Assembly (NCBI GenBank): GCA_019118465.1
Contig: DWYX01000045.1
Span: forward strand, 1-48,883
Origin: Candidatus Limosilactobacillus faecipullorum
GTDB lineage: Bacteria > Bacillota > Bacilli > Lactobacillales > Lactobacillaceae
Length of the DNA: 48,883 bases
Direction of reading: 5' to 3'
Positions 7,721 to 15,513 of this stretch are shown here, piece by piece (positions within the stretch are counted from its first letter, which is position 1; each line of letters starts with the position of its first letter). A program made the position numbers and the translations under genes. The notes below the pieces were generated by a model. The model was not told where the DNA came from. It did no database searches and saw only the letters and a program-made list of their open reading frames with translations.

Positions 7721-9070
7721 CTAGTTTTTCCGCCTGAGGGTTGCAATGAAGAATCCATCCGAACCATAGTCGCTAGGAAGGATTGTCAGTGTCTTCGTTG
7801 CCCGGTCAGTTTTTAAAGCCCGTGCCGTTTGCGTTTTTTCTAAGGCAAAATTAGGATGCGTTGCCAAAAAGGCAGCGACCGTTTCATTGTTCTCTTCATT
7901 GAGAATTGTGCACGTGCTATAAATTATTATACCGCCCTTTTTTATTTTTGGGGCCACTGCAGATAAAATTGTTGTTTGAATTTTATGCAGTTGTTGACTA
8001 TCACTAAATTGTTTTTGATAACGAATCTCGGGCTTTCGACGTAAAAGTCCCATACCACTACATGGAGCATCAACTAAAGCCGCATCTAAAGCTTGGTCAG
8101 CTAAGAGAGTTAAATCACGGGCATCGTTTTGTTTCGCAATCACTCGACTACCAAGACCAAGCCGCTCCATGTTTTTATTAATCAGTTTAACCTTATGTTG
8201 GTGAATATCTAAAGCAACAACTTTACCTTTCTCAACTTGGGCAGCTAGTTGACCCGTTTTCCCTCCCGGAGCACTGCAGGCATCTAAAACCAGGTTAGCG
8301 GTTTTTAGATTAATCGCTTTTGCCATTGCTTCAGCAGCTAACATCGCACTTTCATCTTGAACCGTTACTAAACCGGCATGAAAAGCTTGGCTTGCAAGCA
8401 AATTTCCTTCAGTCACGATTAACCCATCCTCAGCCACTTGACTTGGAATTGTCTTTATTCCCTCAGAAGCTAATTGGGCAGTAATTTGAGCAATCGTTCC
8501 TTTAGCCCGGTTAACTCGGATACTTAAGCGGGCAGGCTCATTAATTGCTTTCCCAATCTTTTGAACTTCTACAAGGCCGTTTTCCTCAACTAACTTTTGA
8601 GTTAGCCAAAGTGGCAAACTAGCCCTCAAACTCAATTGTTCAACCGGATCTTTAATTGACGTTAAATCTGGCCAATCGCTCCGTAAAACTGCATGCAAAA
8701 CTCCAGTCACGAATTTTCGCAGTCCTTGATTGCCACGACCACGAAGCTTAGTAATTTCAATTGCCTCATTAGTCGCCGCAAAATCAGGAATCCGTTCTAA
8801 GTAATGATATTGATAAAGCGTAATCAATAATAACTCTTTTACCCACGGGGTTGGTTCCCGTTTAACAAACGATTTTAGCCAATTTTCAAGCGTTAAGCGG
8901 TGTTGCAAAGTTCCGTATACCAAATTGGTTAGCAAGTGTTTATCAGCAACACTCAACTCATTTTGCTGGATAACTTGATTTAGCTCGAGGTTTGAATACG
9001 CCTGTTTATTAATAATCCGATCTAAAACCGTAACTGCTAAATTCCGTGGTGATTTTTTAATGTTTGCCAT
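7721..9070 (-). CDS. rsmB: 16S rRNA (cytosine-967-C5)-methyltransferase
   Basis: 449 residues from ATG 9070. An N-terminal NusB-like RNA-binding domain (about 1-130) precedes a Rossmann SAM methyltransferase. VLDACSAPGGKTGQLA is the SAM-binding loop, DAPCSGMGLLRRKPEIR carries the PCS cysteine and YSTCTI the TCT catalytic cysteine. It methylates C967 (E. coli numbering) in the 30S P-site region. The open frame extends 14 codons further up, but MANIKKSPR is the typical N-terminus; the nearest GGAG is about 13 nt away, so the exact start is uncertain. It overlaps the end of fmt by 14 bp. Confidence 0.93.
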   Translation of the reverse strand: MANIKKSPRNLAVTVLDRIINKQAYSNLELNQVIQQNELSVADKHLLTNLVYGTLQHRLTLENWLKSFVKREPTPWVKELLLITLYQYHYLERIPDFAATNEAIEITKLRGRGNQGLRKFVTGVLHAVLRSDWPDLTSIKDPVEQLSLRASLPLWLTQKLVEENGLVEVQKIGKAINEPARLSIRVNRAKGTIAQITAQLASEGIKTIPSQVAEDGLIVTEGNLLASQAFHAGLVTVQDESAMLAAEAMAKAINLKTANLVLDACSAPGGKTGQLAAQVEKGKVVALDIHQHKVKLINKNMERLGLGSRVIAKQNDARDLTLLADQALDAALVDAPCSGMGLLRRKPEIRYQKQFSDSQQLHKIQTTILSAVAPKIKKGGIIIYSTCTILNEENNETVAAFLATHPNFALEKTQTARALKTDRATKTLTILPSDYGSDGFFIATLRRKN

Positions 9071-10013
9071 CAGTAACGATTTGTCTCCCAACTTCAAGTC
9101 CTTGGTGACCATTTAAATATGCCGTAATTTCCATTGCTGGCTTCCCGGCAGGCTTTAGTTGATTAATTTGATAAGTTGTTCCATCTCCAGCTGCGATTAC
9201 CAAGGCATGTTTCTCGACTCTGACAATGGTTCCTGGTACTTGCCTGGTCCGTTCATCGAGTGGGGTTACATCAATCAGCTTCGTTGCCATGCCATCAATC
9301 ATCATTTTACCAAGTGGCTTGGGCCGTAATCCGCGAACTTTAGCATCAATTAAGCGGGCTGGTAAAGTATAGTCAATAACTTCTTGTTCGGTAGTAATAT
9401 TTGGTGAAAAAATAACCTTACTTTCGTCTTGCGGAACCGCCTTGGTTTTTCCGGCAATTAGGTCTGGTAAGACTTCCATTAGTAAATCTCGCCCAAGGAC
9501 ACTTAACTTTTCAAACATCGTACCAGTATCGTCGGTTGCTTCAATTGGAATTGCTCGTTGTGCGATCACATCCCCAGCATCCATCTTCTTAACCATATAC
9601 ATGATTGAAACCCCAGTTTCAGTATCCCCATTCATCACTGCATACTGAATTGGAGCGCCACCGCGGTACTTCGGTAATAAGGAGCCATGGACATTGATAG
9701 CCGCAATTTTGGCCGATTCAAGCAGACGAGCTGGTAAAAATTGCCCATAAGCAGCGGTAATAATTAAATCTGCATGAAGGTTGACTAATATTTCTAATTC
9801 TTCACTTTTGGTTAACTTTTCTGGCTGAAAAATATCAATCCCAGCTTGGCTAGCTAACTGTTTAACTGGGGAAGCGGTCAACTTGTGTTTTCTACCAACA
9901 CGGCGGTCTGGTTGTGTCAAAACCGCCTTTACAGTATAGCGGTCATCATCTAACAAGGCTTGCAAAATTGGAACCGCAAATTGGGGGGTTCCCATAAAAA
10001 TAACTGATGTCAA
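9057..10013 (-). CDS. fmt: Methionyl-tRNA formyltransferase
   Basis: 318 residues from a TTG start. It formylates initiator Met-tRNA with 10-formyl-tetrahydrofolate, linking it to folD in this window. Seen: N-terminal TSVIFMGTPQFAVPIL, catalytic HGSLLPKYRGGAPIQ with the Asn-His-Asp site (INVHGS, GDVIAQ), and a C-terminal OB-fold tRNA-binding domain. The frame is open 6 codons further up, but that upstream TTG is inside the AAAGGA ribosome binding site, which lies 9 nt before the TTG chosen here. In Bacillus a def gene sits between priA and fmt; here only 26 nt separate them. Confidence 0.93.
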   Translation of the reverse strand: MTSVIFMGTPQFAVPILQALLDDDRYTVKAVLTQPDRRVGRKHKLTASPVKQLASQAGIDIFQPEKLTKSEELEILVNLHADLIITAAYGQFLPARLLESAKIAAINVHGSLLPKYRGGAPIQYAVMNGDTETGVSIMYMVKKMDAGDVIAQRAIPIEATDDTGTMFEKLSVLGRDLLMEVLPDLIAGKTKAVPQDESKVIFSPNITTEQEVIDYTLPARLIDAKVRGLRPKPLGKMMIDGMATKLIDVTPLDERTRQVPGTIVRVEKHALVIAAGDGTTYQINQLKPAGKPAMEITAYLNGHQGLEVGRQIVTDGKH

Positions 10014-10039
10014 AATTATCGTTCCTTTCAAAAATATCT

Positions 10040-12448
10040 TTACATAAAATATTGGGGATCCGGATCAATCATAAACCGTAAATTTCCCTTTACTTGAGTT
10101 TCGTGAGCAAGTTGCGTCAAGACCCGAATTAAATTTGGATCATGACGATATTTAAGGACAATTTGATAATAATAGCGGTTTTGAATCCGGGCAATTGCCC
10201 GGGGCGTTGGACCCAAGATTACCGTGTCACTTGCTAATTGGCTAGCACGTAGTCGTTCACTCACTGCTTGCATCAACTTAGCTGCCGTCACTTCGTTAGG
10301 ATCACTTGCCATTAAGCGGACCGTATAGAAATACGGTGGGTATTGTGCTTGCTGACGAAGCCGCATTTCAGTCGCAAAAAAGGCATCATAATCGTTTTTT
10401 TGCGCTAACTGAAGAACATAATTATCTGGATTATAAGTCTGAATAATTACTTCGCCGTTTTTATCGGCCCGACCAGCTCGACCACTAACTTGAACTAATA
10501 AATCAAAGGTTCGTTCACTCGCCCGAAAATCGGGTAAATCCAGACCGGTGTCAGCATTGAGAACTCCTACAAGGGTTACTTGGGGAAAATCCAACCCCTT
10601 TGCTATCATTTGAGTTCCTAGGAGGATATCAGCTTGATGGTTGCCAAATTGCTTAAGCAATTTTTCGTGCATTCCTTTTCGACGCGTGGTATCCACGTCC
10701 ATGCGGATAATCCGGGCCGCTGGAAGTAACTTACTTAATTCAGCTTCAACCTTTTCCGTTCCTGTACCATAGTAGCGGATCTCACGACTATGGCAGTTAG
10801 GGCAAAATTGAGGAATTGCTTCTTCATGACCACAATAATGGCATTTCATACTATGCGAACTTAAGTGCAAAGTTAATGAAATATCACAATTAGGACATTT
10901 TAAAACATACCCACAATCACGACACATCATAAAAGAGGAAAAACCCCGTCGGTTTAAAAGCAAAATACTTTGTTCCCCTTTTTGGAGGCGATCATTTAAA
11001 CGGACTAATAGAGTTTGGGAAAAATTACTTTCCCCTCCCTGCCGCGGTTCTTGACGCATATCCACGACTTGAATCGGTGGTAGCGGTTGCCGATTTACCC
11101 GATGGGGTAAGTTCAATAGGTGATAATTTCCCGTTTTAGCCCGGGCGTAACTTTCTAAACTTGGTGTTGCTGAACCAAGTAATACCGTTGCATGATGGTA
11201 TTTAGCTCGCCACTTAGCAACTTCTCGAGCTTGATAACGTGGCGCATCCTCTTGTTTATAACTCCCCTCATGTTCTTCATCCAAAATGATAAGACCAATT
11301 TTTTTGAGGGGGGCAAAAATTGCTGAACGGGTACCAACCACGACATCAACTTCTCCAGCCTGAATTCGGCGCCATTCATCATACCTTTCACCGTTTGAAA
11401 GTGCAGAATGCAAAATTGCAACATTTTTACCAAACCGCGCTCGAACCCGGCCGACCATTTGTGGCGTTAGCGAAATCTCCGGAACCAACATTAACGCCGT
11501 TTGATGAGTCGATAACGCCGTTTCAATCGCTCGTAGATAGACTTCTGTCTTTCCGCTTCCCGTCACCCCTTTCAAAAGAAAGACTGGTGATTGATTAGAT
11601 CGAATCGCTTGGTTAAGAGCATCAACTGCAATTTGCTGGTCAGCATTTAAAGTTACTTGTTGATCTTTTACAAACTTTCCTGTTATTGGGGTCCGATATT
11701 GCTCAATTTTAACTTTTTTTAGCCACCCACGCTGTTCACCAAGCGTAAAAGATGCTGGTGAAAGGCCAGTTTGTTGTTGGGCTAGTTTCAATGGGGTCTT
11801 TTTAGCAATTTGTTGCTGTAAATAGGCTAAAAGACGCTTCTGAGCCCTTGCATTTTTAGGAACCGTTGCTAATAACTCTTCATAATCTTCGAACTGTAAA
11901 CTTGGTTGAATTGCTACAACCATTTTTGCCCGGGCACGGTCTTCAACTTGATATTCAATTCTGATTTTACCTGCACGCCGCAATTTTACCAGCTCATGCA
12001 TCACTTCAGGATCACTTTGAACATCATCAAGAGCTAGCGTATCTTGACCATTAAATAAACTGATTTGCTCAGTTTCGGCTACATCATCGGTTAGTCGAAT
12101 CAGCCGGTGGGTTTTAGCCTTTAATAAGTTTGGAAGCATCGTATAAAGGCAATTTATCCAAAATGAGTATGTTGTCTCTGCTAACCACCGACTCAAGGTG
12201 ATCATTTCTGGATTCAGAACCGGTTCCAAATCCATCAAGGCAATAATATCCTTCAATTCACCATCAAACGACTGTCCTGGTTTGGTATCAACAACAAAGC
12301 CTTGGACCTCTCGCTTACCACGACCGAAGGGAACTATTACCCGCATCCCCGCTGTCACCTGGTTTGTTAGTCTTTCCGGAACCCGGTAAGTATACGGTCG
12401 GTTAGTCTGCATCGTTGGGACATCAACAATTACTTGAACAACTTGCAA
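10040..12448 (-). CDS. priA: Primosomal protein N' (replication restart helicase PriA)
   Basis: 802 residues. An N-terminal 3'-end and duplex-binding region (1-260), then a superfamily 2 helicase with Walker A GVTGSGKT at 294-301, DEEH Walker B, and a Zn-binding insert with paired cysteines (CRDCG, CPNC, CHYCG, CPNC) around 510-555. Later helicase motifs include ASERTFDLLVQVSGRAGR. It reloads the replisome at collapsed forks. It starts 15 nt after coaBC and is followed by fmt, the conserved order. Length and motifs are intact. Confidence 0.96.
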   Translation of the reverse strand: MQVVQVIVDVPTMQTNRPYTYRVPERLTNQVTAGMRVIVPFGRGKREVQGFVVDTKPGQSFDGELKDIIALMDLEPVLNPEMITLSRWLAETTYSFWINCLYTMLPNLLKAKTHRLIRLTDDVAETEQISLFNGQDTLALDDVQSDPEVMHELVKLRRAGKIRIEYQVEDRARAKMVVAIQPSLQFEDYEELLATVPKNARAQKRLLAYLQQQIAKKTPLKLAQQQTGLSPASFTLGEQRGWLKKVKIEQYRTPITGKFVKDQQVTLNADQQIAVDALNQAIRSNQSPVFLLKGVTGSGKTEVYLRAIETALSTHQTALMLVPEISLTPQMVGRVRARFGKNVAILHSALSNGERYDEWRRIQAGEVDVVVGTRSAIFAPLKKIGLIILDEEHEGSYKQEDAPRYQAREVAKWRAKYHHATVLLGSATPSLESYARAKTGNYHLLNLPHRVNRQPLPPIQVVDMRQEPRQGGESNFSQTLLVRLNDRLQKGEQSILLLNRRGFSSFMMCRDCGYVLKCPNCDISLTLHLSSHSMKCHYCGHEEAIPQFCPNCHSREIRYYGTGTEKVEAELSKLLPAARIIRMDVDTTRRKGMHEKLLKQFGNHQADILLGTQMIAKGLDFPQVTLVGVLNADTGLDLPDFRASERTFDLLVQVSGRAGRADKNGEVIIQTYNPDNYVLQLAQKNDYDAFFATEMRLRQQAQYPPYFYTVRLMASDPNEVTAAKLMQAVSERLRASQLASDTVILGPTPRAIARIQNRYYYQIVLKYRHDPNLIRVLTQLAHETQVKGNLRFMIDPDPQYFM

Positions 12449-12463
12449 CCCCAGCCCCTCCTA

Positions 12464-13666
12464 TCACTTGCTTTGTTGCCATCGCTTAGCTAGTAGATTA
12501 ATTAATCGTTGACCGACTTCTCGTTTGCTCAAGAGTGGCCATCTTTTAGGTTCAATATTCGGTTGCAGAATTGTTACTTGATCAGTTGCCACCCCAAAAC
12601 CACTTCCTGCTTGACTAACATCATTAGCAACAATATAGTCTGCATGTTTTTTTGCCAATTTTGCTTGAGCATTTTGGAGTAAATCATTGGTTTCCGCCGC
12701 AAACCCCATAATAATTTGATGATCTTTTTTGGCCCCTAAAGTTGCCAAAATATCAGGGTTCTTGATTAAAGAAATGGTTAACTTATCTTGATCAGCTTGT
12801 TTTTTAATTTTTTGGTCAGCAACCTCTGCCGGCCGAAAATCAGCCACTGCTGCCGCCATCACCAAAGCATCGACCTTTTTAAATGCATCTAAGGTGGTTG
12901 CCAACATTTCAGCTGTTGTCGTAACTTTTTTAACGGTTAAATTAGGATGCTTTGGAAATTCAACCTGAACCTGGCCAACAACTGCTATCACCTTAGCCCC
13001 AGCTTCAAGAGCAGCTTGAACGACTGCCAATCCCATCTTTCCGGAAGAACGATTACCAATAAAACGAACTGGATCGATTGCTTCGTGAGTTCCACCCGCA
13101 GTGACTAAAATTACCTTTCCCACCAAACGCTTTTGCTTTGCAAGCCAATTTTTAACTTGGTTGGCAATGTCTTCTGGTTCCATCATCCGCCCCTTACCAA
13201 CGTAACCTTCCGCAAGTAATCCGGTTTTTGGTGTTAAAATGATTTTCTGATCAGCAATTAGTCGGTTTAAGTTTCGTTGAGTTGCCGGATTAGCCCACAT
13301 TTGGTTGTTCATTGCGGGAGCAAGCATAATTGGTGCCCTTGTTGCTAATAAACTGCTAGAAACAGCATCATCCGCAAGCCCGTTTGCCATTTTAGCAATT
13401 AAATCTGCACTTGCCGGGACAACCAATGCTAGTTCAGTCCAATCAGCTAGTTCAATATGGGGAACCGGACTCTGATTAATTTGCCATAAGTCAATTAAGA
13501 CTGGTTGATGGGTTAGGGCATAGAAAGTGTTTGGGGTAACAAAACGTGTACTAGCAGGTGTCATCCCTATGCGAACTTCATGACCTTCTTTTTGGAGAAT
13601 CCGGACTAAACTAACAGCTTTAAAAGCTGCCACGCTTCCACTTACGTATACGGCAATTCGTGTCAT
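12464..13666 (-). CDS. coaBC: Bifunctional phosphopantothenoylcysteine decarboxylase / phosphopantothenate-cysteine ligase
   Basis: 400 residues; performs two consecutive steps of coenzyme A synthesis. The N-terminal CoaC flavoprotein domain (about 1-180) has GSVAAFKAVSL, the histidine of PHIELADW and PAMNNQMW. The C-terminal CoaB domain has VTAGGTHEAIDPVRFIGNRSSGKMG, the nucleotide and dimer region, plus AAVADFRP and the KIKK segment. The domains are complete. It lies between rpoZ and priA as in Bacillus, but a long-stem element of about 80 bp sits between rpoZ and this gene, so it may be partly uncoupled from gmk-rpoZ. Confidence 0.95.
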   Translation of the reverse strand: MTRIAVYVSGSVAAFKAVSLVRILQKEGHEVRIGMTPASTRFVTPNTFYALTHQPVLIDLWQINQSPVPHIELADWTELALVVPASADLIAKMANGLADDAVSSSLLATRAPIMLAPAMNNQMWANPATQRNLNRLIADQKIILTPKTGLLAEGYVGKGRMMEPEDIANQVKNWLAKQKRLVGKVILVTAGGTHEAIDPVRFIGNRSSGKMGLAVVQAALEAGAKVIAVVGQVQVEFPKHPNLTVKKVTTTAEMLATTLDAFKKVDALVMAAAVADFRPAEVADQKIKKQADQDKLTISLIKNPDILATLGAKKDHQIIMGFAAETNDLLQNAQAKLAKKHADYIVANDVSQAGSGFGVATDQVTILQPNIEPKRWPLLSKREVGQRLINLLAKRWQQSK

Positions 13667-13700
13667 TTCGATCCCTCTTTACTACTAATAATTACGCAAA

Positions 13701-13783
13701 AAGCGCTAACGGCTGGACACATTATTCGTATAAGCTACTTAGAAGCTTTAATACTCTCTTTGATCCAAAATTCGTTAGCGCTT
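13701..13783 (-). terminator. Long-stem hairpin element between rpoZ and coaBC, probable terminator
   Basis: AAGCGCTAACG (13701-13711) and CGTTAGCGCTT (13773-13783) form an 11-bp closing stem around 61 nt. An inner hairpin (AAGCT, 7-nt loop, AGCTT) lies near 13734-13750. On the minus strand the descending arm runs into TTTTTGCG, so it can act as an intrinsic terminator, though the long loop is unusual. Confidence 0.6.
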
Positions 13784-13818
13784 TAATATTTAATTATGGT
13801 TAAACCCGATAATGGGTT

Positions 13819-14079
13819 CTAATTATCGGAATCGTCAATCGAAACCATTCCAGCTTCAATTTCTTCAAGCGCCATCCCGACAGACTTAGTTGAATTATAG
13901 TGGTTAAGTAATAATGGCTTATCCATTTCCAAATCAACTGACTTATCTGAGTCTTGCGCACGATCCTTATCAAGACGGTATTGATCAATTTCATGAGCCC
14001 GCTTGCTTGCAAGCATAATTAATGAGTACCGCGAATCAACTTGCTTCAACAATTCATCAACTGAAGGGTATAAAATCAT
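13819..14079 (-). CDS. rpoZ: DNA-directed RNA polymerase omega subunit
   Basis: 86 residues. N-terminal [29 protein letters not shown] is the omega signature that clamps the beta' subunit C-terminus. The rest is acidic with an amphipathic end. It helps assemble and stabilise core RNA polymerase. Its start overlaps the gmk stop by 4 nt (ATGA type), so the two are translationally coupled. The gmk-rpoZ pairing is near universal in Firmicutes. Confidence 0.95.
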   Translation of the reverse strand: MILYPSVDELLKQVDSRYSLIMLASKRAHEIDQYRLDKDRAQDSDKSVDLEMDKPLLLNHYNSTKSVGMALEEIEAGMVSIDDSDN

Positions 14080-14696
14080 TGTTTTGAATCTCCTAACATT
14101 TCTAAGTAATCTGGCATTACTCGTGGAACCCGCAAACGTTCACTCCGAATAATTTCCTTAATCTTTTCAACCGCATTGGGAACTTCATCATTTACAACCG
14201 CATAGTCATAGTTTTGCATCATTTCAATTTCAGAAAAGGCTTTATGGATCCGTTTATTAATAACTTCCATACTGTCAGTTCCCCGATGAATTAACCGTTG
14301 CTTTAATTCCATCAAATCAGGCGGCGTTAAGAAAATGAAAACTCCATCCGGCCGTTTGGAACGAACTTGCATTGCCCCATTTACTTCGATTTCTAGAAAA
14401 ACATCTTTTCCAGAATCTAAAGTCTCATCAATGTATTTTAACGGCGTTCCATAATAATTGTCAACGTACTTAGCATATTCCAACATTTGGCCAGTTTGAA
14501 TATTTTTTTCAAATTCTTCTTTTGAAACGAAGAAGTAATCAACCCCATCCTTTTCACCTGGACGAGGTTGACGAGTCGTCATTGAAATTGAATATTGAAA
14601 ATCATTTCCAGGTTGATCAAAAATTGCTTTCCGGACAGTCCCCTTACCAACACCAGAGGGCCCAGATAAAACTATAAGCATTCCGCGCTTTGTCAT
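14076..14696 (-). CDS. gmk: Guanylate kinase
   Basis: 206 residues. It phosphorylates GMP to GDP with ATP. P-loop [10 protein letters not shown] at 11-20, the GMP-binding [13 protein letters not shown] segment near 36-48 and [10 protein letters not shown], then [10 protein letters not shown] and the lid region around RLIHRGTDS. An AGGAG precedes the ATG by 10 nt. It is the first gene of the run to thiN. A clear promoter was not found in the 331 bp upstream, where a divergent plus-strand gene starts. Confidence 0.96.
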   Translation of the reverse strand: MTKRGMLIVLSGPSGVGKGTVRKAIFDQPGNDFQYSISMTTRQPRPGEKDGVDYFFVSKEEFEKNIQTGQMLEYAKYVDNYYGTPLKYIDETLDSGKDVFLEIEVNGAMQVRSKRPDGVFIFLTPPDLMELKQRLIHRGTDSMEVINKRIHKAFSEIEMMQNYDYAVVNDEVPNAVEKIKEIIRSERLRVPRVMPDYLEMLGDSKQ

Positions 14697-14960
14697 TAAT
14701 CATTAACTCCTAACCATGAACGTGTTACCTTTTATTGTGCAATACTTACTGCCGTAATTCAAGACTTTCGCCCCATAAAGTGTGATTCAATCATTTACTC
14801 AAACCTTCATTAACTTATTTTGATTACTTTTTAATATTCGAATATCAACAGTGATCGTTTAGATTTTTTTCACTTAACACCAAACTACAAATCCTTTTTA
14901 AACTAAATCCTTCCCTTTAGTTTCGTTAAATTTAAATTATCACGAACTAAAAATAAATCA
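14697..14960. other. Divergent intergenic region between gmk and the small gene at 15028
   Basis: AT-rich and without a plausible coding frame. It should carry the gmk promoter, but no hexamer pair with good spacing stands out. The plus-strand promoter and the LexA-like site lie just beyond, at 14965-15014. Confidence 0.5.
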
Positions 14961-14964
14961 GTTC

Positions 14965-14993
14965 TTGAAATTGTAATCGTTTGTTCGTATAAT
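14965..14993 (+). promoter_or_regulatory. Promoter of the small gene at 15028
   Basis: -35 TTGAAA (14965-14970), exactly 17 bp, -10 TATAAT (14988-14993). The spacer includes CGTTTGTTCG, which shares the GTTCG half-site of the LexA-like box downstream. Confidence 0.85.
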
Positions 14994-15000
14994 TTATTTA

Positions 15001-15014
15001 CAAACAAAAGTTCG
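15001..15014 (+). promoter_or_regulatory. LexA (DinR)-like operator
   Basis: CAAACAAAAGTTCG matches the Gram-positive LexA consensus CGAAC-N4-GTTYG at all conserved positions but one. It starts 8 bp after the -10, around the transcription start, a typical repressor position. Confidence 0.55.
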
Positions 15015-15024
15015 GAGGGCGAAC
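15010..15024 (+). promoter_or_regulatory. Hairpin presenting the ribosome binding site
   Basis: GTTCG (15010-15014) and CGAAC (15020-15024) are perfectly complementary with a GAGGG loop, which overlaps the ribosome binding site of the gene at 15028. The structure would hold the site in a 5-nt loop. Confidence 0.45.
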
Positions 15025-15027
15025 AAA

Positions 15028-15357
15028 ATGCAAAACGTTAGTCGTTCATCTTTGCGGGAAAGAACGTTAAATATGATTTCTCACCTTAAGCCAATTTTTT
15101 CAGAACCTTTTTTCGCAGATCAACCGCCAGTTACCCTACTACCAATTGAACCGCTTTTCCAAAGAAAACTATTTTTAAAAAAAGCGATTGAAAGTCAGCG
15201 TGAAGTTTTCTTGCAACTAATGCCTACTACTGATGGTGGACAGCCTATTAATGTCCGAGGCGTTGTCAGAAAATTGGACGATCAGCGATACCTTCTCGCA
15301 AAAGAAAATAAAACCTATTTCTTTAAAATTAATCAACTGCGATACATTGCCGGTTAA
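15028..15357 (+). CDS. Small protein of unknown function, possibly YolD-like and SOS-controlled
   Basis: 109 residues, no membrane segment or signal peptide. The N-terminal half is basic and helical. The C-terminal third (VRGVVRKLDDQRYLLAK and then a lysine-rich strand ending in INQLRYIAG) alternates strands in a way that resembles YolD-like proteins. That match is weak and no signature motif is present, so function is open. It has a very good promoter, a LexA-like box and a hairpin over the ribosome binding site. YolD-like genes in Bacillus are often LexA-controlled and paired with Y-family polymerases, which would fit, but no polymerase gene is adjacent. It is divergent from gmk and convergent with recN. 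Confidence 0.8.
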   Translation: MQNVSRSSLRERTLNMISHLKPIFSEPFFADQPPVTLLPIEPLFQRKLFLKKAIESQREVFLQLMPTTDGGQPINVRGVVRKLDDQRYLLAKENKTYFFKINQLRYIAG

Positions 15358-15474
15358 TTATGTGTGGCTCCCCTAGGTAATGGGACGCATTTAACTTGGG
15401 CATTCATGAACCAACCCACGTACGTTCTCGTCAATTTAAAATTCGGCACTTTAACCCAATTCCATAACAATGAT

Positions 15475-15512
15475 AAAGACCGAGAAGAAACGTAAGCTTC
15501 TTCCCGGTCTTT
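15475..15512. terminator. Bidirectional terminator between recN and the gene at 15028
   Basis: AAAGACCG-GAAGAA pairs with TTCTTC-CGGTCTTT around a 7-nt loop, with one unpaired base on each arm. The A and T ends serve both strands. It lies 2 bp beyond the recN stop. Confidence 0.85.
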
Positions 15513-15513
15513 C

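Noticed and set aside
15358..15474. Possible small RNA or gene after the gene at 15028
   Set aside because: Some inverted short words occur, but no promoter, frame or stable fold stands out before the recN terminator.
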